Positions 34,710 through 41,755 of a stretch of DNA of 64,000 bases are shown piece by piece (the stretch's first letter is position 1; each line of letters starts with the position of its first letter). The stretch comes from HLUCCA09 sp039822045 (GTDB lineage: Bacteria; Pseudomonadota; Alphaproteobacteria; Rhodobacterales; Rhodobacteraceae): assembly GCA_039822045.1 (NCBI GenBank), contig JBCBMY010000016.1:1-64000 (forward strand). The letters run 5' to 3'. A program made the translations under genes and the position numbers. The notes under the pieces are model-generated. The model did no database searches and was not told the DNA's origin. It saw nothing but the letters and a program-made list of their open reading frames with translations.

Positions 34710-35089
34710 GTTGTGTCGATCGGCTGCTTTTCGATCGGGGCGCTGTCATAGACCGACCAGCCGCACTCCTCTTCGGACGGCGGCAGGGTCGTTTGGTCGA
34801 CATTGCGGTGGAGATAGGCCTTGGCGATGAAGTTGGCGGTGATCGGAGCCGTGAGGAACAGGAAGATCGTGATCATCAACTCGTGGAACGACCAGCTGTC
34901 GAGAAAGGCCGCGGAATAGATCATCGAGGCGATGAGGACGCCGCCGATGCCCAGCGTGGTGGCCTTGGTCGGCGCGTGCAGGCGGCGCATCGTGTCGTCG
35001 AGCTTCACCAGCCCGATCGAACCCACCAGGCCGAACACGCCGGAGACGATGAGGAAGGCGGCAACGGCGATTTCCGCGATCAGCTCCAT
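34706..35089 (-). CDS. mrpG: Mrp-type Na+/H+ antiporter subunit G
   Basis: A 127-residue membrane subunit with three hydrophobic segments. The core GLVGSIGLVKLDDTMRRLHAPTKATTLG is the conserved MnhG/PhaG signature. The complex exchanges monovalent cations for protons across the inner membrane. Start at 35089 follows subunit F with seven bases between; the C-terminal soluble tail of about 35 residues is rather long. The stop overlaps the lactonase start by four bases. Confidence 0.88.
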   Translation of the reverse strand: MELIAEIAVAAFLIVSGVFGLVGSIGLVKLDDTMRRLHAPTKATTLGIGGVLIASMIYSAAFLDSWSFHELMITIFLFLTAPITANFIAKAYLHRNVDQTTLPPSEEECGWSVYDSAPIEKQPIDTT

Positions 35090-35096
35090 TGCGCCC

Positions 35097-35366
35097 TCAT
35101 TCGATGATGTTGCCGCGCAGGATGAAGCGGCAATAGGCGACTGTCGAGACAAAGCCAACCATGGCGATCAGCATCGAGACCTCGAAATAGATCGGCGTTG
35201 AGGTGATGATACCATAGAGCGTCAGGAGTGCGATCGCGTTGATGACCATGGTGTCGAGCGCGAGGATCCTGTCGGTGACGCCCGGCGCATAGGCCACGCG
35301 GTAAAGGTTGCACAGGAGCGCAATCGAAAAGCATGTGATGGCGAAGACGAGCGCGATCTGGATCAT
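35097..35366 (-). CDS. mrpF: Mrp-type Na+/H+ antiporter subunit F
   Basis: An 89-residue subunit with three membrane segments. RVAYAPGVTDRILALDTMVINAI contains the conserved DRILALDT block of MnhF/PhaF. It overlaps the end of mrpE by four bases and precedes mrpG, the standard order in group 2 Mrp operons. Confidence 0.9.
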   Translation of the reverse strand: MIQIALVFAITCFSIALLCNLYRVAYAPGVTDRILALDTMVINAIALLTLYGIITSTPIYFEVSMLIAMVGFVSTVAYCRFILRGNIIE

Positions 35367-35854
35367 TCGAAAATCCTCTTAAGCCGGCGTTCGTAGCGGT
35401 GCTTGATTCCGTCGCGGGTGCCGTCGGGGTCGGTCGTATCGAGGCAGTGGACGAGGATGGCCGAGGCGTCGGCTGTGAGCGTGGCCGAGACAGTTCCGGG
35501 GGTCATCGTGATCGTGCCCGCCAGCAGGGTGATGGCCTCGGGGCGCTTCAGGTCCAACGGCACGACGATCCAGTGCGACTTGGTGCTGGCGTTCGACTTG
35601 AAAAGGATCGTGTAGGCGACCTGCACATTGGCCACCACGATGTCCCACAGGACAATCAGGATGTACTCGGCGGCATGGAATGGGGCCCGGACGGGTGCGC
35701 GGCCCCGCCAATAGGGCTGCGTGATGATCGGGATGAGGATCGACAGGACGACGGCAAGGATGAGGTTGCCGGGCGTGACCTTGTTGACCAGCAAGAGCCA
35801 GATGATGACCATGAGGAGCGAGAGGCCCGGGTGCGGAAAGAAGCGCCGTAGCAT
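35363..35854 (-). CDS. mrpE: Mrp-type Na+/H+ antiporter subunit E
   Basis: A 163-residue subunit with an N-terminal membrane part of two to three segments and a soluble C-terminal part. Family features include AEYILIVLWDIVVANVQVA near residue 64 and ITLLAGTITMTPGTVSATL near residue 112. Start lies one base past the mrpD stop, and the end overlaps mrpF by four bases. Confidence 0.9.
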   Translation of the reverse strand: MLRRFFPHPGLSLLMVIIWLLLVNKVTPGNLILAVVLSILIPIITQPYWRGRAPVRAPFHAAEYILIVLWDIVVANVQVAYTILFKSNASTKSHWIVVPLDLKRPEAITLLAGTITMTPGTVSATLTADASAILVHCLDTTDPDGTRDGIKHRYERRLKRIFE

Positions 35855-35855
35855 A

Positions 35856-37481
35856 TCAGTGCGTGCTCCCCGTGCTGTCGCCTTCGGTGGACGCGTCTGT
35901 GGTGTCGGCGCTTGTGGCCGTCTCGTCGCCTTTATAGTGGCTGCCGCCTGGTTCGTAGGCCCCGCCGCCGCGGATCAGGCGGTCGCCGGCGCGCGTCTCG
36001 GGGTAGAGGACGGCGTCGATGTAGGGCGTGCGGGCGGTGAGCTGGGCCGCGGTGACCCCCATCGCGCCAGCCACTGGCCCTGAAGTGAGCGTGACCGCGG
36101 TCAGCACGACAAGCGGGATCGCGGTGGCGGTGGTGGCAAGGCCGCCCGGAAGCGCCGTTTCCGGCGCATCTGGCCCCGGGGCGGTGGCCGGCTTCCAGAA
36201 GAGCGCCGAGCCCATTCGCGTGAAGCCGACGATGGTGAGAAGCGACGTGACCAGGATCACCCACCATGCGATGGTGGCCCAATCGGCTTCGGCCGTGGCC
36301 TGCAGCACGAAGAGCTTGCCGAGGAAGCCGGTAAGGGGAGGCATGCCCGCCATGGCGACAGCCGCGACGAAGTAGAGCGTGACCGTCAGCCCATGGGGCG
36401 GTTTGCCCTCGGCCTCGGCCTTGCGCACGAGATCGGCCACCAGGAACAGGCCCGCGGTCGCGAAGGTCGAGTGGATCAGATAGTAAAGTGCCGCGTTGAG
36501 GCCGGTCTCGGTGAAGAGGGCGATGGCAATCATCAGCGTGCCCATCGACGACAACACTGAGAACGCGATCATCCGCTCGAGCCGCCGGGCGCCGAGCACA
36601 CCCACGGCGCCCACGATCAGCGTCAGGAGTGCGGCCGGGATCAGGAGCGACTGGATCAGCGCGGCGACATCGGGCGTGCTCTCGCCGAAGATCAGCGTAT
36701 AGACGCGGATGATCGAATAGGCGCCGACCTTGGTCATGATCGCAAAGAGGGCGGCCACGGGCGCGGGCGCGTTGGAATAGGTGCCCGGCAGCCAGAATTG
36801 CACCGGGAACGCCGCGGCCTTGACCGCGAAGACGATCAGAAGGAGTACCGCGGCCACGGCTAGGATGGCGGCATTGTCGGGGCCGATGCTGGCGGCCTTC
36901 TCTGCGAGATCGGCCATGTTGAGGGTGCCGAGCGTCCCGTAAATCGTGCCGAGCGCGAACAGAAACAGCGTGGAGCCGGCGAGGTTCATCACCACATATT
37001 GCAGGCCCGCGCGCAGGCGCCGGGGCCCGCCGGAATGGATCATCAGGCCGTAGGAGGCAATCAGCAGCACCTCGAAGAAAACGAAGAGGTTGAAGATGTC
37101 GCCGGTGAGGAACGCCCCGTTCACCCCCATCATCTGAAAGGCGAATAGGGCATGAAAGTGCCAGCCCTGTCTGTCCCAGCCCGACCCGATCGCCTGCAGG
37201 GTGACGGTGACGCCGAGAAGAGCGGTGAGGACGAGCATCATCGCCGAGAGCCGGTCGAGGACCAGAACGATGCCGAAAGGCGCGGGCCAGGCGCCAAGCT
37301 CGTATGAGGTGACCGTACCGGTCCAGGCCGAGATCGCCAGGCCGACCGCGATGCAGAGAAGTGCGACCTGACCCGCAAGGCCGAAGGTGCGTTGCAGCAC
37401 CATGTCGTGGCGCATGGCCATCGCCATGATCGGCGCGAGCATGGCCGGCAGGATGACGGGCGCGACGATCCAATGGCTCAT
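35856..37481 (-). CDS. mrpD: Mrp-type Na+/H+ antiporter subunit D
   Basis: A 541-residue subunit related to respiratory complex I NuoN/NuoL proteins, with about fourteen membrane segments. Family stretches: FFEVLLIASYGLMIHSGGP near residue 130 with the conserved glutamate, KAAAFPVQFWLPGTYSNAPAPV near residue 218 with the key lysine, and LERMIAFSVLSSMGTL near residue 300. It forms part of the proton/cation translocation path with MrpA. A Thr/Ser/Asp-rich tail of about 35 residues is appended. It overlaps mrpC by four bases. Confidence 0.92.
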   Translation of the reverse strand: MSHWIVAPVILPAMLAPIMAMAMRHDMVLQRTFGLAGQVALLCIAVGLAISAWTGTVTSYELGAWPAPFGIVLVLDRLSAMMLVLTALLGVTVTLQAIGSGWDRQGWHFHALFAFQMMGVNGAFLTGDIFNLFVFFEVLLIASYGLMIHSGGPRRLRAGLQYVVMNLAGSTLFLFALGTIYGTLGTLNMADLAEKAASIGPDNAAILAVAAVLLLIVFAVKAAAFPVQFWLPGTYSNAPAPVAALFAIMTKVGAYSIIRVYTLIFGESTPDVAALIQSLLIPAALLTLIVGAVGVLGARRLERMIAFSVLSSMGTLMIAIALFTETGLNAALYYLIHSTFATAGLFLVADLVRKAEAEGKPPHGLTVTLYFVAAVAMAGMPPLTGFLGKLFVLQATAEADWATIAWWVILVTSLLTIVGFTRMGSALFWKPATAPGPDAPETALPGGLATTATAIPLVVLTAVTLTSGPVAGAMGVTAAQLTARTPYIDAVLYPETRAGDRLIRGGGAYEPGGSHYKGDETATSADTTDASTEGDSTGSTH

Positions 37482-37918
37482 GACGCCGTCCCCGGGCGGG
37501 GGCCGACATCAGGGTCGGGCCCGGCGTCGCCGGCGCCGTCATCGAGGTCAGACTTCGGCGTGTCCTCGGGCGGCGGCGCGTCGGGCAGGTCGGGGTCGTC
37601 GGTCATGTCGATGCGGTCGGTCGAGCCTTCGAGATAGGCGCCGAGCGCGATCAGCACGACGACCGCCGTCATCCCGAACGAAATTACGATGGCGGTAAGC
37701 ACGAGGGCCTGGGGCAGGGGATCGGCATAGATCTTGAGCCCGTCCTGATAGATCGGCGGCATGCCCACGGCGAGGCGGCCCGAGGAGAACAGGAAGACGT
37801 TCACTGCATAGGACAGCATCGCCGTGCCAACGACGACGGGGAAGGTGCGCAGGCGGAGGATGAGGTAGAGGCCCGAGGCGGTAAGGACGCCGATGGCAGA
37901 CGACAACAGAAGCTCCAT
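37478..37918 (-). CDS. mrpC: Mrp-type Na+/H+ antiporter subunit C
   Basis: A 146-residue subunit with three membrane segments, related to NuoK. ALVLTAIVISFGMTAVVVLIAL near residue 78 is the conserved third segment. The tail after about residue 107 is acidic and proline-rich (DDPDLPDAPPPEDTP), as in many alphaproteobacterial copies. Its start shares one base with the mrpAB stop (TGATG). Confidence 0.92.
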   Translation of the reverse strand: MELLLSSAIGVLTASGLYLILRLRTFPVVVGTAMLSYAVNVFLFSSGRLAVGMPPIYQDGLKIYADPLPQALVLTAIVISFGMTAVVVLIALGAYLEGSTDRIDMTDDPDLPDAPPPEDTPKSDLDDGAGDAGPDPDVGPRPGTAS

Positions 37919-40794
37919 CAGATCGTCCTTGCCGGGGCTTGCTCGATCGGCGCCTCGCGCGATGGATCATAGTCCATCGCCGTCTCGCTGACCTCCTCCC
38001 CGGTGCGGCGCGCGATGCGGCTGAGCGAGTAGAGCGCAAGCATGACGGCACCGAGGACGGTCAGGAACACCCCGAGGTCGAAGGCGATAGCCGAGGCAAG
38101 TTCGAATTCTTCGATCGGAGGGAAGTGATAGTAGGAGTACCACGAGGTAAGGAGCGGATAGCCCGCAAACCAGGCGCCGATCCCGGTGCCGCCGGCGATC
38201 ACCACGCCCATGCCGATCAGCGTATGGTAAGGCACACGCGCCCGGTTGTGCGCCCAGGCAAAGCCCGAAGCCATGTACTGCATCAGAAACCCGATGGCGA
38301 CGATCAGGCCCGCGATGAAGCCGCCGCCGGGCTGATTGTGGCCGCGCAGGAAGATGTAGACGCCGACCATTAGGGTGATGGGCAGGATCATCCGTGTGGC
38401 GACCACCATCATCAGCGGGTGCCGGTCGGACGAGAAGGCAACCTCGTGTGTCCAGTTGGCCAGCTTACGTGAGGCGCGGCCGTCCAGCAGGGCTTCGACG
38501 AGGGCGAAGATCGTCAGTGCCGCGATGCCGAGCACGATGATCTCGCCGAACGTGTCGTAGCCGCGGAAATCCACCAAGATGACGTTGACCATGTTGGTGC
38601 CGCCACCGCCGGTTTTGGAGTTGTCGACATAGTAGCCCGAGATCGTGTCGAAGTCGCGCGTGGTCAGAACGAACGTGAGGGCCGCCACAGCGAGGCCGCC
38701 TAGGACGGCGATGGTTCCATCGCGCACGCGGCGCGGGAGCGGGTCCTGCTCGGGGCAGGCGCGCGGCAGGAAGTTCAGTGCAAGCAGGAGCAGGATGATC
38801 GAGACGACCTCGACCGAGATCTGCGTCATCGCAAGGTCGGGCGCGGAAAGCTGCACGAAGAGCAGCGACACCATCAGCCCGACGATCCCGACGAAGACCA
38901 GCATCAAGAGGCGCCGGCGGTGCATTAGAGTGAGGGCGATGGTGCCGGCGACCAGAAGGCCCCAGCCGACCAAGGCGGGCAAGCTGATTGGTTGGATACC
39001 GCGCGCACCGGCCGCCAGCGGGAACGAGAAGAAGGCCAGCGCGCCGGTTCCGAGGGTCGTGGCGGCGAAAATGGCCAGATAGCGCGAGAGGGCGCCGTCG
39101 TGGAGTGTCGCGGTGAGCCCGCGTGCCGCGCCGACGATCCGGTCGATGACCCAGTCGAACGCGTCCTTTGCGTGGAACACGCCAATGGCGGCCCAGGCCG
39201 CCGACAGCGGCCGGTAGAGCGCCAGGGCCACGGCGCCGCCCGCGATTGCGATCACCGACATCACAAAGGCCGGCGTGACCCCGTACCAAAGCTTGATGCC
39301 GTGCTCGTCGAACGCGCCGTTGGTGACCGCGCCGGTCGCCACCTCGCGGATCGGCACAACGGTGAGGTTTGGAAAGAGCCCCACGACCACGACAAGGACC
39401 GTCAGAAAGGCAGGGGCCGCCCACATGCCGAACGGCGGATCGTGGGGCTTGTGGGGGTAGTCGGTGCGCACCGGGCCCAGAAACACATGCACGATATAGC
39501 GGAACGAATAGGTGACGGAGAGGAGCGCCCCGAACGTCGCGAGCACCGGCAGGAACCACGGCAGGCCGGCCCATGTGAAGAGGGTCGTCTGCTCGAGCAT
39601 GTATTCCTTGGAGTAGAAGCCATTGAGCGGCATCACGCCCGCCATCGACAGCGCCGAGAGCGTGGCGATGACCGCCGTGATGGGCATAAGGCGCAGAAGG
39701 CCGCCGAGCCGTTTGATGTCGCGCGTATGGGCCTCATGGTCGACAATGCCGGCGGTCATGAAGAGCGCGGCCTTGAAGGTCACGTGGTTGAGGATGTGCA
39801 AGATCGCGACGCCCGCGGCCTCGGCCGTGCCGAAGCCCAAGAGCATGGTGATGAAGCCCAGATGCGAGACGGTCGAAAAGGCCAGGAGCGCCTTCAGGTC
39901 GTCCTTGAAGATCGCAATGGCAGCGCCGATCACCATGGTGACGAGGCCCGTCGTGGCGACGATGTAGAACCAGATCTCGGTGCCCGCGAGCACGGGCCAA
40001 AGCCGGGCCATCAGGAAGATCCCGGCCTTCACCATGGTGGCGGAGTGCAGATAGGCCGAGACGGGCGTCGGCGCGGCCATGGCGTGGGGCAGCCAGAACT
40101 GGAACGGGAACTGCGCCGACTTGGTGAAGCAGCCCAGAAGGATGCAGAGCAGCGCAGGCACGTAGAGCGGCGAGCTCTGCACCGCGTCCTTGTTGGCGAG
40201 GATCTCGGTGAGTTCGTAGCTGCCCGCCGCCTGGCCCAGCATCAGCATGCCTGCGATCAGCGCGAGCCCGCCCATGCCCGTGACCGTGAGCGCCATGCGC
40301 GCGCCCTGGCGCCCATCGGGCAGGTGTCGCCAATAGCCGATCAGAAGGAAGGACGAAAGCGAGGTAAGCTCCCAGAACACCAGCAACAACAGGATGTTGT
40401 CGGACAGGACGATGCCCAGCATCGCACCCTGGAAGAGCATCAGGTAGGTATAGAACTGGCCGGCGGGATCGTTGCTCGACAGGTAGTAGCGCGCATAGAG
40501 CTGGATCAGCAGGCCGATCCCGAGGATCATCACGCCGAACATCCAGGCCAGCCCGTCGAGCCGGAACGTGGCATCGAGCCCGATCTGCGGCATCCAGACG
40601 ATCTGTGCGATGAGCACGTCGCCCGAAAAGACCGAGGGCGACAGCGTGAGCAGCAGAATCAGGGCCGACAGAGTGGCGACACCGGCCGAGGCTGCGCACG
40701 CGGTCCGGCCGGCCCGGATCATCAGCCCTGGGAAGAGCGCACCCACGAAGGGCAGGCTCGCAATCAAAGCTAGGGTCGGCTCAGGAACGCCCAC
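37918..40794 (-). CDS. mrpA: Mrp-type Na+/H+ antiporter fused subunit A/B
   Basis: A 958-residue fused MrpA-MrpB protein as in PhaAB of rhizobia (group 2 Mrp). The NuoL-like part has LLLVFWELTSLSSFLLIGYW near residue 138 with the conserved glutamate, KSAQFPFQFWLPHAMAAPTPVSA near residue 226 and lysine/histidine residues of the antiporter channel (KAALFMTAGIVDHEAHTRD). From about residue 790 the MrpB domain follows (RHPLMMVVATRMILPITLMVG, GHNQPGGGF). First gene of the operon, with a 309-base upstream region shared with the divergent small secreted protein. Roles in pH and sodium tolerance are expected in a marine organism. The start at 40794 is the only convincing one. Confidence 0.93.
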   Translation of the reverse strand: MGVPEPTLALIASLPFVGALFPGLMIRAGRTACAASAGVATLSALILLLTLSPSVFSGDVLIAQIVWMPQIGLDATFRLDGLAWMFGVMILGIGLLIQLYARYYLSSNDPAGQFYTYLMLFQGAMLGIVLSDNILLLLVFWELTSLSSFLLIGYWRHLPDGRQGARMALTVTGMGGLALIAGMLMLGQAAGSYELTEILANKDAVQSSPLYVPALLCILLGCFTKSAQFPFQFWLPHAMAAPTPVSAYLHSATMVKAGIFLMARLWPVLAGTEIWFYIVATTGLVTMVIGAAIAIFKDDLKALLAFSTVSHLGFITMLLGFGTAEAAGVAILHILNHVTFKAALFMTAGIVDHEAHTRDIKRLGGLLRLMPITAVIATLSALSMAGVMPLNGFYSKEYMLEQTTLFTWAGLPWFLPVLATFGALLSVTYSFRYIVHVFLGPVRTDYPHKPHDPPFGMWAAPAFLTVLVVVVGLFPNLTVVPIREVATGAVTNGAFDEHGIKLWYGVTPAFVMSVIAIAGGAVALALYRPLSAAWAAIGVFHAKDAFDWVIDRIVGAARGLTATLHDGALSRYLAIFAATTLGTGALAFFSFPLAAGARGIQPISLPALVGWGLLVAGTIALTLMHRRRLLMLVFVGIVGLMVSLLFVQLSAPDLAMTQISVEVVSIILLLLALNFLPRACPEQDPLPRRVRDGTIAVLGGLAVAALTFVLTTRDFDTISGYYVDNSKTGGGGTNMVNVILVDFRGYDTFGEIIVLGIAALTIFALVEALLDGRASRKLANWTHEVAFSSDRHPLMMVVATRMILPITLMVGVYIFLRGHNQPGGGFIAGLIVAIGFLMQYMASGFAWAHNRARVPYHTLIGMGVVIAGGTGIGAWFAGYPLLTSWYSYYHFPPIEEFELASAIAFDLGVFLTVLGAVMLALYSLSRIARRTGEEVSETAMDYDPSREAPIEQAPARTI

Positions 40795-41103
40795 AGGTCC
40801 TCTCGTTGTCTTGTCGTTGCGCCAGTGGGCGTCGCCGCACCTTAACTATGCGTCCGCCAACCGCAAGCAAGCCGCACTGCAGCATTTCCCTGGCGCGCCG
40901 CTGCCGGGACGGGCGCGACGCAGGGCCGGCCGCCTGGGCCGCTGAGGCGAGCACTTGGGCGATGGCCCGGCGCGTTCAGACAATTCGCTTGGGATTAACG
41001 GATGATTCGGGGGTCGGTCCTAGAAAGGCGCCACAAGCTGTTCCCGAGCCGGTGCACCGTCCGCGTGCACAGGACTTCCGCCACCGACCCGCAAGGATTT
41101 GAT
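40795..41103. other. Divergent intergenic region, mrp operon / small secreted protein
   Basis: 309 bases without a supported gene. It must hold the promoter of the mrp unit (leftward) and that of the sensor-protein/chemoreceptor pair (rightward). No clear palindrome, hairpin or repeat was seen; the short frames crossing it show no recognisable protein. Confidence 0.5.
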
Positions 41104-41679
41104 ATGACGCCTCTTCGTTCCGCGACCCTCCTCGCCGCCCTCGTTTTTGCCGGTGCCGCGCCTGCCGGCGAGTATGACGCCGCCATGCAGTCTTACCTTG
41201 AGAACCAGGTGCGCGCCTGGGCCAGTGATCCCGTGATTGTGGAAGCGATCCTGGCCCAGAACGGACGGACCGCGGATCTGCCTCAATCCGAGATCGACGC
41301 GCTCGATACCGCCTGGCGCGGTGAAGTGGGCACCGCCTCCACGCCGACGATTACGCCGGTGCTCGACAACGCGGCGTCGGATTTCCTGCGTGCCCGCGTG
41401 GCCGAAGCCGGCGGTGCGATCACCGAGGCGTTCGCGGTCGACGCACGCGGCCTGAACGTCGCAGCATCTTCTGTCACCTCCGACTATTGGCAGGGCGACG
41501 AAGCAAAATTTACCGAGACCTATCCCAACGGACCTGCCGGCGTTCATTTCGGCGAAGTCGAGTTCGATGAAAGTTCGCAGAGCTACCAGGGCCAGATCTC
41601 GCTGACGATCACTGACCCCGCCTCGGGCCAGCCAATTGGCGCGATGACCATTGGTGTGAACGCCGAATTCCTATTGTGA
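41104..41679 (+). CDS. Small secreted Cache/PDC-like protein next to a chemoreceptor
   Basis: A 191-residue protein with a signal peptide (MTPLRSATLLAALVFAGAAP, cleavage after PAG near residue 22). The mature part has a helix with MQSYLENQVRAWASDP and a C-terminal SDYWQGDEAKFTETYP ... VHFGEVEFDESSQSYQGQIS ... IGAMTIGVN pattern that resembles the ligand-binding core of periplasmic PDC/Cache sensor domains, but without membrane anchor or output domain. An AAGGA Shine-Dalgarno precedes the ATG. It lies 76 bases upstream of a chemoreceptor gene on the same strand, so it may act as a free ligand-binding partner; that is inference. Confidence 0.75.
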   Translation: MTPLRSATLLAALVFAGAAPAGEYDAAMQSYLENQVRAWASDPVIVEAILAQNGRTADLPQSEIDALDTAWRGEVGTASTPTITPVLDNAASDFLRARVAEAGGAITEAFAVDARGLNVAASSVTSDYWQGDEAKFTETYPNGPAGVHFGEVEFDESSQSYQGQISLTITDPASGQPIGAMTIGVNAEFLL

Positions 41680-41755
41680 GCCTCGCGGGCCAGCCGGGGC
41701 CGCGCGCCCTGGCTGGCCGCGCCCTCGTCACTTTGACCCGACCGGAGTGCCCTTT

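Noticed and set aside
38992..40773. 593-codon plus-strand frame
   Set aside because: Shadow of the fused Mrp A/B gene; highly charged, His/Arg/Glu-rich product of high-GC antisense with no family features.
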